A stretch of 64,000 bases of DNA from Heterocephalus glaber (taxonomy: Eukaryota > Chordata > Mammalia > Rodentia > Bathyergidae), in NCBI RefSeq assembly GCF_000247695.1, contig NW_004624801.1:6572860-6636859 (forward strand), written 5' to 3'. A program made the translations under genes and the position numbers. Each line of letters begins with the position of its first letter. Position 1 is the first letter of the stretch. Of the stretch, positions 39,786-51,049 are shown piece after piece. The notes under the pieces were generated by a model. It was given only the letters and a program-made list of their open reading frames with translations, was not told the DNA's origin and searched no databases.

Positions 39786-40659
39786 AGCTACTCTTAGTGG
39801 CTGTTGCCTGGAAACTTGCCCAGCCCAGCTGCCAGCCAGGGGCCAACCTTGTAGCAGAACTGTTTCAGGCCTGTTGTGCTCCCCGACTGTGCAGTGGCAA
39901 GCAGAGTTGAGTCTTTGCCTTACAGATGTGGTTGGATTGTGGTTTCTTTGATGCCATGTAGGAAATCCTAAAGAGGGAAAAACCTTGAACTGAAGTAGCC
40001 CAGGCCTCATTTTTGCCGGACATTTCCTTTAGGGCTGAAGTCCTTAGGGTTGCTCCATCTTGCTCTTGAGAGCTGTAAATTGACTTTTAATAGATGAGAT
40101 GAGAGTCCCCAGTTCCCCCCATTCTAAGCCTTCCCAAGAGGGCTGTGTCAGGGGGTCATAGAATTGTTCTCAAGGATTGTACCATCTCTGAACCCCTGTC
40201 CAAGTCCATGAAACAAGTGTCAAAGACAAGGATAACAAGGATTTGAGTGATTTCCACAGAGTATATGTGTCCTTTATTTTCTCAGAGAGATTTATTATGG
40301 AACTAGGGTAGAAAAAAACACTTTTGCAGTAAGACTCACCTGTCCAGTTCTGTTATTTTTGGTCATCCAAGATAATGAAAGCTTTGAGCAAATTGGATCA
40401 AGTTCCATTCCGATTGTGGGAGGAACTGTCATTCTGTGGGCCTTGGCTGTTTGATCCACAGGAACTGATTGCGGGTGTGAGTTTTGGAAGTTGTAATGAG
40501 TTAAGGTCTCATTGAAATGTGACATAATTAGTGTGGTTGGTTGGTTTGGGTTCTTTTGGTTTGGTTCCCAGCATGTAAAATAGACAACTCATTTCTTAAA
40601 GAAATATGGATGTTCTATAGGACTTTCTTTCTGTTGAACCATAGCAGATTTTTCTTCTT

Positions 40660-40877
40660 TGTTATTTTGGTTCTTCCTTTTTGCAGGCCTGGGCATTGAA
40701 CTCGGGGTCTTGTGCCCTCTGGGCAGGTGCTTGCCTCTGAGCTCCACCGCAGCCCAACACTAGTAAGTTTAGGGCGGGGATTTAGCTCAGTGGTTCCGCC
40801 ACCTGCCTCGCAAGCGCAAGGTCCCAAATTTGATCCCTGGTACCAAAAGAATAATAATAATAACACTAGTAAGTTTA
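40660..40877. mobile_element. Old reversed ID plus young forward ID with 16-bp target duplication
   Basis: 40664-40757: diverged reversed ID (GCATTGAACTCGGGGTC ... GCTTGCCTCTGAGCTCC). 40772-40861: forward ID with an (AAT)n tail. AACACTAGTAAGTTTA is exact on both sides (40756-40771, 40862-40877). Confidence 0.9.
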
Positions 40878-41924
40878 TTGTGTTCTTCTGGTGGTAGGCC
40901 AAGGAACGGGTGTTTCAACTCTGCAGGAGTATGAATGTGCTATGAGCAGCTCTCTGGTACAGCTGGTGCTAGCTGGTGGTTGTCTGAGCTGCTGTTAAAT
41001 CTGGAAGGTCTGATGTTCTTGTCACAAGTACTTCTGCCTCATTCTGTGTGAACAGAGCCAGATAATTTAAAGAAAGAGCTGATTTCAGATTTAGAGACGT
41101 CTCGTCCAGGGGAGGCTCATTTGCGCCTTTCAATTCATAGGTCTTTTCTTTCCTCCTTAAAATGTTGTCAGATATCCCCACTTCTTCAGTCTTCTTTGTG
41201 TACATTCTAAGCCCATTTGACTTTTTCTCTTTTTATTGGTTTAGTTCTCTCAATTTTACATTTTGAAAGGGATTTTCTGGGATAATTGTCACATGAACAG
41301 AAAGCCAAGTCTTGATGACTCATTGTAGACACTGTGGGAGAGTAGATTGAAGGAAAAACAGATGGTTTTCTCTTTACTACTTCTTCTTTTTTAAATGTTT
41401 GCAATTGGATGAACTAATTCAAATGAGAGCTGAGCCCAGCAAAGTCTCCAGTTGCTTAGTAGTCTGCTGAACCCCCTAGTGCTGTGGGAGGAGGCATTGA
41501 GTTCTGGCTCTGCTCCAGCAGGCAGCGGAACCCACAGCTTGCTGTGCGCCCGATGCTTCAGGAAGTGGCTTGTTTTGCAGCCAGAGCTTGCTGTAGACCC
41601 AAAGTTATTATTTCCTTGGCACCAGAGGACCCTTTGATTTTGGAAACATTTTGGCCCATCCCATTATTTTGTAGGATAGTATACATTTGCATTTAGTATA
41701 CAGTTTGGTTTCTTTCCTGAGCAATCAGCCCTTTCCTTTCCTTCTTGGATCACGTAATCACTAAAACTAGAGAAAAGGGAATATCCCAAAGTAGGGCATG
41801 GTTATTCATATCTATTTATGTTAAATATTTAAATATGAAAGCTGAGCTGGAGCACATTCCCATAGTGCCACCCTGCCCTCCAATGCCTGATTTGGCAAGG
41901 ATGACTTTGTCTACAGGCTTCCTA
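40878..41924. other. Intergenic stretch, nothing recognised
   Basis: About 1 kb without a SINE, LTR or exon that I can identify. The open frames are short and featureless. Confidence 0.4.
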
Positions 41925-42035
41925 ATTCAGATCGAGGTAGGTACTGTTATTATACCCATTCTGTAATGAGAAAAACCAAGTGACCCACCAAAGGTGACAG
42001 AGTTGGTCAGTGATGGGGCTGAATGAAACCCAGTT
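41925..42035 (-). mobile_element. MIR SINE fragment
   Basis: GGTAGGTACTGTTATTATACCC, then AGTGACCCACCAAAGGTGACAG and AGTGATGGGGCTGAATG follow the reversed MIR consensus. Confidence 0.7.
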
Positions 42036-42179
42036 GGTCTGTTCAGGACGGAGACAACAGCTGTGCTCCAGCTGAGGGCCACAGGTGGCTGTCACTGCGG
42101 GTGCTAGGACCGTCACAGCCAAGGCTGTACAAGACCAATTGGCTTTCTGCTCACTGGGCAGAGCATGGCATGCGGAATG

Positions 42180-42620
42180 AGAACCCTCCAGATATACCCA
42201 GGTCTTAATCAGCAGAACCGTGACAGTTACGTGATTGGAGGGGTTAAGGTTGCAGATGTGATTAGAGTCGCTCATCAGCTGACCTGGGGTGGGGGATTAT
42301 CCTGGGTTATCTGGGGGGACCCAGTGTAGTCACAGGATCTTTATAAGTACAAGAGGAGACACGAGGGCCAGGGGCAGAGTCCGAGTAATGACACGTGCGA
42401 AAGCCTTGATCTGCTTCTGTTGGGATTGAAGATGGAAGAGGAGCCGCCAGAAGCTGGGAAAAGCAGGGAAACAGATTCTGCCCTGGAGCCTCCTCACAGA
42501 GCCAGCCCTGCCATTCAGGGCCTTGAGTTTGGCCCAGTGAGACTCATTTCAGATTTCTGACCTAAGCCATTACTTTGTGGTGGTGTTTTGTTTTGTTTTA
42601 CAGCAGCAATAGCTAGCTAG
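42180..42620 (+). mobile_element. MLT1-like LTR, plus orientation
   Basis: GGGGGATTATCCTGGGTTATC, CTTTATAAGTACAAGAGGAGACA, GCCGCCAGAAGCTGGGAAAAGC and CCATTACTTTGTGGTGG...GCAGCAATAGCTAGCTAGTATT follow the MLT1-type layout. A related copy lies at 51050-51600. Confidence 0.7.
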
Positions 42621-42669
42621 TATTAAGAGAGATTTTTAAAAATCCTTTCTGATGAAAATATTCTCTTTT

Positions 42670-42738
42670 GAGCACGACTATAAATCCCAGCACTCGGGAG
42701 CTGAGGCAGGAGAATTGCTGCGAGTTTGAGGCCAGCCT
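42670..42738 (+). mobile_element. B1 SINE, 3' truncated
   Basis: Only the 5' half is present (AATCCCAGCACTCGGGAGC to AGGCCAGCCTGTTATA). 42739-43246 shows nothing recognisable. Confidence 0.8.
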
Positions 42739-43253
42739 GTTATAATTATTACAATAGACACTGAAATTTTCATTAGATTTCTCCACTCAGAAAGTATCCG
42801 TTGTTCCAACTTCTTACCAGGTCAAGCCTGAAGTTTTTACTTAGCCTAACATTCAATAGCTTCTAAGATTGGATCCTACCTAACCTTAAAGCTGCAAAAC
42901 CAGGGCTGCTGTAGAACCTTCGGAGTGCAAAATGATGCTAGTCTCCAAAACATACCCGACCCATAGACAAGTTCATTTTGCTTCGTGACTGTGTCCTGCT
43001 TAAAGACTCTACCGTCACTTGCGTTTTTTTTCTTTGTGGAGTGACCCATTTTTCCCCTTCTACCAGCTCTTCTGTCGGAGGCCGCAGTGAACCCCTGACT
43101 TCAGTGAAGCCCTGGGGGTGTAGAACCTCTTGTCATACTGCTTCCTTTTCCCTATGCATGTTTGTTATTGTTGTTATTCTTACAACTAGATTAACTCCTG
43201 GAGGAAGGGACTATCATTTTATACACATTATGTACACTGATTAGTCTGACTTT

Positions 43254-43527
43254 TTTTGGTTTTTTTTGCAATATTGGGGATCAAACCTAGGAGTGCTCTA
43301 CTACTGGACAGCACCCCAGCCCTTGTGATTGATTGATTGTGGTATTAGGGGCTAAACCCAGGACCTTTGCACTGAACTACGTCCTCACCCTTAATAATTT
43401 TTTTTTTTTTTTTGAGACAGGGACTCATTAAATTGCTCTCTTGCCCGGTCTGGGCTTGAACTTTTGGTCTTTCTGTCTCAACTTCCTGAGTAGCTGGGAT
43501 TACAGGCATGCACCATTGTGCCTGGTA
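43254..43527 (-). mobile_element. Reversed ID and reversed B1-dID
   Basis: 43254-43325: reversed, shortened ID (ATTGGGGATCAAACCTAGG). 43330-43395: dID (GGGCTAAACCCAGGACCTTTGCACTGAACTACG). 43396-43527: B1, through poly-T, to GGATTACAGGCATGCACC. Confidence 0.82.
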
Positions 43528-43697
43528 CCTTGTTGAAGAATCTTTATGCACCTTACTGTCCAGCCTCCTCCTGCCCCCTGCCAGGAGGTTGGTGAGTGGA
43601 GCTCTGTGCTCCCAGGGACAGAAACCAAATCTTCTACTTATATCGCACATTGTGTGGGTCGAGCTCCAAGTCTGCTCCCACCTTCTCCTACCACTCC

Positions 43698-43858
43698 CCT
43701 GCCCAGAGCTTTATTTTTATTATTTATGTATTTTTGGAGATAGGGTCTCGCTGTGTAGCCCAGGCTGGCCTCAAACTCGGGGCAATCCTCCTGCCTCAGC
43801 CTCTGGAGTGCTGAGATTACAGGTGTGCTCCACCACACTTAGCCTGCCCAGAGCTTTA
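43698..43858 (-). mobile_element. B1 SINE, minus orientation, with target duplication
   Basis: Reversed B1 (43713-43843) flanked by exact TGCCCAGAGCTTTA. 43859-44279 shows nothing recognisable. Confidence 0.9.
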
Positions 43859-44279
43859 AAGTCACTAGAACCTCCCGGTAGGGGAACAAAACTGCAGTGT
43901 GTTTTCTTATCCAATCAGATGCATCACCTCCTGCCCCTCCCTACCATTTCTCCTTCCTGCCTTCTTGCTGTTCCATCCCTTCCTGTAGCCTCAAATTGTA
44001 TGTTTTTTCTTTTTACCAAATATCTGGCTAATATTTTTCTTGGAGCCAAAGTCCAGAAGTGGTATCCTTAAAGGACACAGAAAATCCAAAAGGTAGCTTA
44101 AGTGTCCCAAAAGAAAACACTGGTTTTGACACACAGAGGAATTGCCTTTGTAATGGTCACCTGTGAGGTTCCCTCCAGTTAGCCCCCTCCTTTGTGCTGT
44201 GGTCTGTGTCCTGGCAGGCCATTCATCCTGGGGTAAGAGCCAACCCACGGTGGATTGTTACTGCTATTAATCCTTCTTT

Positions 44280-44395
44280 AAGAAAGAAGATGCAATGGGC
44301 TGGGGATTTAGCTCAGTGGTGCCGCCGCCTGCCTCGCAAGCGCAAGGTCCTGAGTTCGATCCCCAGTACCAAAAAAAAAAAAAGAAAGAAGATGC
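44280..44395 (+). mobile_element. ID SINE, near-consensus, with target duplication
   Basis: 44295-44381 is one of the least diverged ID copies here (GGGCTGGGGATTTAGCTCAG, GCCGCCTGCCTCGCAAGCG, GTTCGATCCCCAGTACC, A13). AAGAAAGAAGATGC flanks it on both sides. Both Pol III boxes are intact. Confidence 0.95.
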
Positions 44396-44552
44396 CACAC
44401 ATAATAGCCTGTTTGAAAGAGCCCCTTAGTGGTATATAATTATTTGTCTTCTGGCTGTGGAATAATGGGCAAGGTGTAGAGCTGTCTGTACTTTTCTTTC
44501 TGCTACAGAACTAATTGCAGTGAAATAACCTGAAATGTTTTTCTGTTTCAAT

Positions 44553-44650
44553 GCAGAAGGTAGCTCAGTGGTAGAGTGCATGCTTTGTATGCATGAGGTC
44601 CTGTGTTCAATCCTCAGCACCAAACACAAAAACAAAAACCAACAACAGAA
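44553..44650 (+). mobile_element. Older ID SINE, BC1-like subtype
   Basis: GTAGCTCAGTGGTAGAGTGC and TGCATGAGGTCCTGTGTTCAATCC resemble the classic BC1-type ID, with AGAG after the A box, unlike most copies here. Confidence 0.82.
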
Positions 44651-45075
44651 ACCCAACCAAACAACAAAAAATACCATAAACATCTCAAACATGCAGTAAG
44701 GTGATGGGCATGGTAAAGACTGAAAAGCAATGAGAAAAGTTTAAATTTGTGGGTTTAAATTTAGGAATGAGCAAGACTAAGGAATCTGAAAGTGGTCAGA
44801 ATCAAAGTGGAGTCACTCGGGCCAAGCCCTAATAAAATGGAGACAGGAGTCCGTAAAGGGGAGGGGAGACGCTCACACACATGCCAGTAATTAGAACTAT
44901 GACAGTGAGTCTCGGAAAACCACAGCTTTGCACAAAACATTTCTTTGAGAACTGCCCAGCAACTGCCTGGTATCTACTCTTGGACTGGCAACACCTTTGT
45001 TACTATCCTTGCAGACACCTTTACTGCTTCAAAACAATGTATGTGACCTTCTTTTACCTTTAAAAATGTTTGTCA

Positions 45076-45225
45076 CCGGACACGGTGGCACACGCCTGTA
45101 ATCCCAGCACTCGGGAGCTGAGGCAGGAGGATCACCGCCAGTGAGAGGCCAGCCTGGGCTGCATAGTGAGTTCAAGGGCAGCCTGAACTACATAGCAAGA
45201 TCTTGTCTCAAAAAAACCCAAGAAA
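45076..45225 (+). mobile_element. B1 SINE with internal duplication
   Basis: CGGACACGGTGGCACACGCC to AGCAAGATCTTGTCTC, with GAGGCCAGCCTGGGCTGC and GGGCAGCCTGAACTACA units. 45226-45615 shows nothing recognisable. Confidence 0.88.
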
Positions 45226-45615
45226 CACCTGTCTTCCATTGCCTACCTGAGAACATCTGTGGTCCCCTGTGCTTGACCATGGTAAGTGTATTTCTGATTA
45301 CAATTCCATCATTCCCGAATGAACTCATTTCTTTGGATAGCCTTTCTCTGCTGTTACTTCAGGTTGGTAGTAAATACCGTGACTTCCAACGTTAAGTATA
45401 TTCAATACTAATGAAAGTTAACATCCAAAAGGAGAGGGAGACTTAGGCAACTGAGGTGAAAGGGATGAATCCCTAGAAAGATACTGAAAGTGATTCTGGG
45501 AGAAATAGGAACTCTACACCTCTGACAAGTGACGAGATTGAAATAGTAATTATAAATATGTCCACAAAGAGAACTCCAGGCCCAGATGGCTTCCCTGATA
45601 AATTTTAAATTTTCT

Positions 45616-45922
45616 TTCATTTTTTCCGGTGTCGGGGATCGAACTCAGGACCTCGCACTTGCCAGGCAGGTGCCGGCACCACTGAGCTGAATTCCTGACA
45701 TCTTTTTGGTTTTTTGGGTTTTTTTTTTCTCTTTTTTGGTACCAGGGATCTAACTCTGGACCTTGCACTTCCTAGTCAGGCGGCGGAACCACTCAGCTAA
45801 ATCCCCAGCCCCCTTTTTTGGTTATTTGAGACACGATCTCACTATGGAGCCCAGGCTGGCCTTGAACTCACAGCTGGCCTTGTTGCACTTGGAGTACAGG
45901 TGTGTGCCACCACGCCTGGCCT
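45616..45922 (-). mobile_element. Two reversed IDs and a reversed B1
   Basis: 45616-45698 ID (GGTGTCGGGGATCGAACTC), 45720-45811 ID (GGTACCAGGGATCTAACTC), 45813-45922 B1 with a shortened centre. Confidence 0.87.
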
Positions 45923-45999
45923 CCAGGATGAATTCTATCAAATATTTAAAGAAAGGATAATACTTATCCTTCATATAGTTTTTTAGAAAATAAAGGCAG

Positions 46000-46160
46000 A
46001 AGCTGGGTGGTGCATGCCTGTAATCCCAGCATTTTGGGATGCTGAGCCAAAGGATCACAAATAGGGCTGGGGATTTAGCTCAGTGGTTTCGCTGCCTGCT
46101 GCGCAAACACAAGGACCCGAGTTTGATCCCCAGTACCAAAAAAAAAAAGAAAGAAAGAAA
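46000..46160 (+). mobile_element. B1 5' half fused to a young ID
   Basis: 46000-46061 is the first half of a B1, stopping at GGATCACAAATA. A complete ID of the CTGCTGCGCAA subtype begins at 46062 with no linker and ends in A12 plus (GAAA)n. No B1 3' half follows the ID. Confidence 0.85.
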
Positions 46161-46282
46161 TAAAACTCAAATGATATGTTCTACAACCCAAAAATACTCA
46201 TATAAAAATAATTACAATATTGTCATATAATACAAAATAATAAAGAATATACAAAATATAAAGAGAAAAAATTAACTTACAC

Positions 46283-46900
46283 TTAACCTTTGAAAACTTT
46301 CGCGGCTGGTGTGAGGGAGAGAGGGGAGGAGGGTTTGTCAGGATGACTTTCACTATCACTAATGGAATCACTGCTCTCTATTGGCTCAATGGAATCTTTC
46401 TCTTTTCGTGCAGCTTTAACAAGGGGCCTACCCAATGACACTTGCTTTTGCCTCTCTTTGGGGATTTCAGAGAAATGTGACATTGCATTATCATTAAATA
46501 GATTCATCGCTTGCACTGTAACAGCCTTATTCGGGTGGTGCTTTTCTACATAATTTTGCCCCAGTTCCTACATTTTACACATCTCCCTAATCTCACTTGA
46601 AGTGGGGGATTCCTCCACCTTTTTCTCCTCCTCCTCTGCAGGTGAGATCTCCTCCATACCTCTTGCTGTTGGGAGACGATCTCCCACAATCCCCCTGTGA
46701 GAGAGGAGAACCATTGGCTCAGTTGTGATCACGTGACATCCTCTTGCTGACTGCCTTAAGCCACATAAATGAAGGAGGGGGTCCCAGCTGGAGTCTTCCT
46801 TATAGAGCTCTGGTTGCTGTATGTGCATATCAGGAGGATTTCTCAGTGGAGTTGGATCGTGCGGTGCAGCAGCTCAGCGATGCTGTGACTGGGCAGTCTG
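46283..46900 (-). pseudogene. Decayed DNA-transposon transposase fragment (pogo/Tigger-like)
   Basis: On the minus strand, two adjacent open segments read as one protein interrupted by a TAG near 46568. First comes an acidic stretch (MEEISPAEEEEKKVEESP), then VQAMNLFNDNAMSHFSEI, then a KERQKQVSLGRPLVK tail. This arrangement resembles the C-terminal end of pogo/Tigger-type transposases, where a QTSL-type PCNA-binding box is common. Family assignment is from memory and moderate. An ID at 46921 cuts the 5' side. Inactive. Confidence 0.55.
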
Positions 46901-46906
46901 TACTGG

Positions 46907-47017
46907 TAGGGTGGATTTTTTTTTTTTTTTTGTACTGGGGATCGAACTTGGGACCTTCCGCTTTTGAGGCAGGCAGTGGCACCACTGAGCTAAATCCCCG
47001 GCCTAGGGTGGATTTTT
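46907..47017 (-). mobile_element. ID SINE, minus orientation, with target duplication
   Basis: 46921-47003, flanked by exact TAGGGTGGATTTTT on both sides. Confidence 0.92.
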
Positions 47018-47039
47018 ATTGGTGTGTAACATGATAGCT

Positions 47040-47900
47040 TGGTAAGTTTACTGCTATGGAGATCCCTACTGTATCCCTTCTTGTTCTGTTCATAGTTCTC
47101 ACAAAAAATCTGCTGCATCTCTTTAAGACCAGACACTGCACGCCCATGAACCACTGAAGACCTCCTCTACCTCCACGTCCTCATGGGCGCTGTGCATCTC
47201 CCGGAGACACTAGCCAGGGTGTGGGACCATTCTCCGAAGGACCCCTTGTCTCACTGTCACACCAGGCCCTCCCCACCTTTGCAGACATTCTCAGCAGGCT
47301 TGGGGGCCAGTTTCCCATTTCTTCCATAGTGCCCAGTCCTGTATTTCCAAGAAAGAAAGACTTGCTATGGGACTCCTCAGGAAACTCCAGATCCCCTTTG
47401 GCATGAACTCCCTTGCTGACATAGCTATTCCTACTCGTGCAAGTAGTGGTCATGCAAGTACTCAAGCATCATAAAGACATCAGGGGGCATATGAGCCATC
47501 CACACCCTTTAGTAGCACTTTCAGAATTGGTACAGATGTATCTGAACTCACCAGAGTACAACGGAACTCTCCCGGAAACTGTCGTGGACCACAACCTGTA
47601 GGCAACCACAGAGGAGGTCTGTGGTGTTTCTGGGCAGTCATGGCTCGCATGATGATGAAATGCCCTTCACACTGACTGCCATCAGGGCCAAACCCTGTGA
47701 CCAGGATTGAGCCCCACCAACTCGAGGACTGCCGGCGCTGACCCGCAGCCTCTGAGGCCAGTGCAACGCCAAGGTTTGCTCATTGCAGCTCAGAGCCAGG
47801 AGGCCAGCACAAAGTGAGGCCCAAGCCTGCACTGCTCCACTGCCTGGCCCCAGTCACCATGGCCTCCTCTTGGGCTATTTTATTCTACTTTCTTAAAATG
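47040..47900. other. Unassigned GC-richer segment
   Basis: About 850 bp with no SINE and a run of open frames on the minus strand (47181-47465, 47638-47832). It may be a decayed retrocopy or the continuation of the neighbouring transposon remnant. I cannot identify it. Confidence 0.3.
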
Positions 47901-48207
47901 TTTTAAAACATTATTTCATTGGCAATCTGTACTTTTGCTGTAAATGCCATTTAATATAAGTGGACTTTTTTAGTAAGTGTAATGTGCTTTGTGATTTCCT
48001 GTATGTTGCATACAGAGTCCTAGATACCACTGATTTAGGGCCTTTTGAATCCGATCCTGCACTTGGGCACTTTATTTACTTAGTTCCTCTAAGCTTCAGA
48101 ATTTGCCTTAATATTAAAATCTCTTTTCATGGAAGGGATTTGAATTTTATAGGGCCTGCTATGGTTTTTTTTTTTTTTTTTATAATTACCACACTACTGA
48201 AACCTTT

Positions 48208-48345
48208 TTTGGTTTTTTGAAACAGGATTAGTGCAGGCTGGCCTTGAACTCACTATGTAGCCCAAGCTGGCTTCAATCTCAGTGATTTCTCCTGCCTTAG
48301 CCTCCCAAGAGCTGGAATTATAGGCATGTGCCACCACACTTAGCT
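48208..48345 (-). mobile_element. B1 SINE with internal duplication, minus orientation
   Basis: GGCTGGCCTTGAACTCACTATGTAGCC then GGCTTCAATCTCAGTGATTTCTCC. 47901-48207 is AT-rich with nothing recognisable. Confidence 0.85.
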
Positions 48346-48429
48346 CTGCTTGTATCTAGATGTACCTTCAAGGCCTGTTGTGCTCATAGGAGGGGCATTT
48401 TGGAGATGGCTGGATTTAGAGTGTGATAT

Positions 48430-48755
48430 TGCTATTAAGGATGTGTACTATTGGATCAGTCCACTAGATCTGGGTGTCACCAGGGTGTCATAGTCCACCC
48501 TGGGTGTCAGTGGCACCACCCAAAAGGCTAGTAGCCTGGACGAGATAAAAGGGAAAGAGACCTGCTGCTTGCTGCCTTCCTGCCTGCTCTGCCATGGACT
48601 GTTTCTCCTCTGCGATGCCCCTCTCCCGTGCTGCTCTGCCTTTGAGCCAGCTGACTATGGACTGAAGCCCCCACAAACTGTGAGCTAAGTAAACCTTTCC
48701 TCCCTTAACTGTGGGTGTTGGGTATTTGTCTCAGCAACAAGAAAACTAAGACAGG
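48430..48755 (+). mobile_element. MaLR-like LTR, plus orientation
   Basis: GCCAGCTGACTATGGACTG, AACTGTGAGCTAAGTAAACC, ending CAGCAACAAGAAAACTAAGACA, the same 3' terminus as the solo LTR at 15451-15849 read on its own strand. The 5' end is not clear. Confidence 0.75.
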
Positions 48756-48886
48756 GTCTAAGCAATGCTCCAAAGATTATCTAGCTAATGTTAAATTAAA
48801 TTAAATTCGGCCTAAATCTGCCTCTGGTATAGCAAACCGCACCCTTACTAGTGTATAATGCAACTATAAACTAATATATATATATA

Positions 48887-49029
48887 TTTTTTGAGACAGG
48901 GTCTCATTATGGAGTCCAGGCTGGCCTTGAACTCACTGTGTAGCTCAGGGTGGACTCAAACTTGTGAAGATCCTCCTGCCTCAGCCTCTTGGGTGCTGGG
49001 ATTACAGGTGTGCACCCCCACACCCGGCT
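48887..49029 (-). mobile_element. B1 SINE with internal duplication, minus orientation
   Basis: Preceded by a short (TA)n. GGCTGGCCTTGAACTCACTG and GGTGGACTCAAACTTGTG are the two units. Confidence 0.88.
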
Positions 49030-49446
49030 ATTGTGGCCTGTACATTTGAGTGAAACTATTTCTCTTCCTGCTGTCCTATCCTGAAGAATAAGACCCTATA
49101 TTACCTGACTTTTCGGAGGCTTGTCGAGTACATTTTTCCCTGAGCCTCCCAGGAACTCAGTGCAGAGGTTAGGAGACAAGAGTATAGCTTCATATTCCAG
49201 CTCAGGACAGGAGGGTTTCATGTTACAGCTCAGATTGCTGAGGTCTGGCACCTGAGGGCAGGCAGGTAGCACAGCCAGCTCCAGGATGGGAGCCTTTATC
49301 TAGCTGCTCACTAAATTGTTAGGAGAACTTTGACATATTCTTATTTTAGTTTCTTTAATCTTTTTCTTCAACTAGAATTTTAGAAATTGAAGTCAGCATG
49401 GAATACATCTTTCTTCAATGCAGTCCAAGAGAATCTGGTTAAATTC

Positions 49447-49632
49447 TGGGAGGCTGAGGCAGGAAGATGGCAAGTTCAAGCCCAGCCTGGGCAACTTGGA
49501 GACTTAGCAAGACCTCAGGAGAGGGAGGGAGGGAGAGAGGGAGGGAGGGAGGGAGAGAGAGAGAGAGGGAGAAAGAAAAGGGCAAGGGATGTAGCTCAGT
49601 GTGAAGGTTCTGAGTCCAGTGCCCTGTACCAC
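49447..49632 (+). mobile_element. B1-dID with (GGGA)n expansion in its linker
   Basis: B1 part (GGGAGGCTGAGGCAGGAAG to AGCAAGACCTC), then a 60-bp purine tract of GGGA/GAGA units (about 49512-49580), then dID (GGGATGTAGCTCAGTGTGAA). The 5' end of B1 is missing. Confidence 0.85.
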
Positions 49633-50855
49633 AGAGAGGCAGGGGCAGGGACATCACAGCATTTGCCCATCGTGCTGTGGGGAGCCTATCCCTCTGTTGA
49701 GACAGGTTTTCTTGAAGGTCTGAGCAGAGTTTGGAGTTAGTGTTATTCGGAATGGCAGTGGGTCAGGAGACTCAGAAGCTCTGGGTGGAGTCAGCTGCTC
49801 ACCTTTCCCGGGCTCCTGAGATTCAGGCAGCGTTCAGCGCCCCTACGTGCAAGCTGAGCCATGGGCAGCCATTGCTCTTGGCACTGGGTGACTCAGCCTC
49901 ACCTCACCTGTCCATCTCTTACCTCCCAAATTCCACTCCTCGGTGCAGATTCCTCTTCGCTCCTCTCTCTGTGTTATTGGAAACTGGTCCATTTTACATC
50001 CAGTCGAGCCTGCAGATATTAATACTTCTGCTTGGAGAAGGGGAAAATGACAGAGTTGCCACAGAAAAGTCTTGTTGTACTTTTACCTGTGTGGCCAGGA
50101 GGGAAGAGATGAAATATGACCTTAGGGGCATTGTAGAGTGAATTTCATTTCATGCAAAGAAAAATGAGATTAAAAATATTTCAAAGCAATAAAGAGCCTT
50201 CAAGTGCTTGCACTGGGTGGGCAAAGGCACCGGCTGTCCCAGGTGCTGGGGAGAGCACTGGGGTGAGCAGGGGGTGTGCATGGAGGGGAACCTTAGTGCC
50301 CTGGTTGGTTGTAGCTGCCTAAGAAGGAGCAGGTGGGAGTCACACAGAAATTCGATTTGTCTCTTGGAGTCGTAGGACACCCGTGCTGTCCTTGGCCGTG
50401 TAGCTTTCTGTCTTTGGAATGACCCGAAATTGCATCTTGTTTACCCTGAAAGACCAGTGGGATCTCCTGCCTCCCTCTCTCGGAGCCCAGAGCCTGGCTC
50501 TCACACCTGTCCCTCTCCGCAGCTCTACAGCAGGGCTTCTGCACCTGGTCCTTTGACACATGGAACTGGATCTTTCTCTATGGCTGGGACAGGGGCAGGA
50601 AGGGTCGGTGCATAAGCACCATGAGCAGCATCCCTGGCCTCCACCCGGTGGATGCTAAGAGCACCTCTCTCCCAGTACTGCACCCCGAGTGTCTCCCAAG
50701 ATAGTTCAGTGACTCTGGGTGGGAAATCCTCTCTATCCCCATGAGACCCACTCTTCTAGGTCCTGCCAAGAATTAGCTGAGACTAAAGAATCCTGAGGGA
50801 CTTTGGCTTTCAAAAGGGGCCATGATCATTTGGAAAGATCAAGATCGAACTTATC
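49633..50855. other. Intergenic stretch, nothing recognised
   Basis: About 1.2 kb without a recognisable repeat or exon. Open frames occur on both strands but have no family motifs and no plausible splice set. Confidence 0.4.
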
Positions 50856-50985
50856 AGCCTGGTGTGGTGGCACACGCCTGTCGTCCCAGCACTTGGGAAG
50901 CTGAGGCAGGAGGATTGCCCTGAGTTCAAGGCCAGCCTGAACTATATAGGGAGACCCTGTCTCAAAAAAAAAAAAAAATCAAACT
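50856..50985 (+). mobile_element. B1 SINE
   Basis: GCCTGGTGTGGTGGCACACGC to GGAGACCCTGTCTC plus A14. Possible target repeat ATCAAGATCGAACTTATC / AATCAAACTTATCTC. Confidence 0.88.
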
Positions 50986-51049
50986 TATCTCTTGAGTTAA
51001 ACTGCCTCCATATAATTCAGCGCTCCATGGTTGGTGAGTATGGCATATA

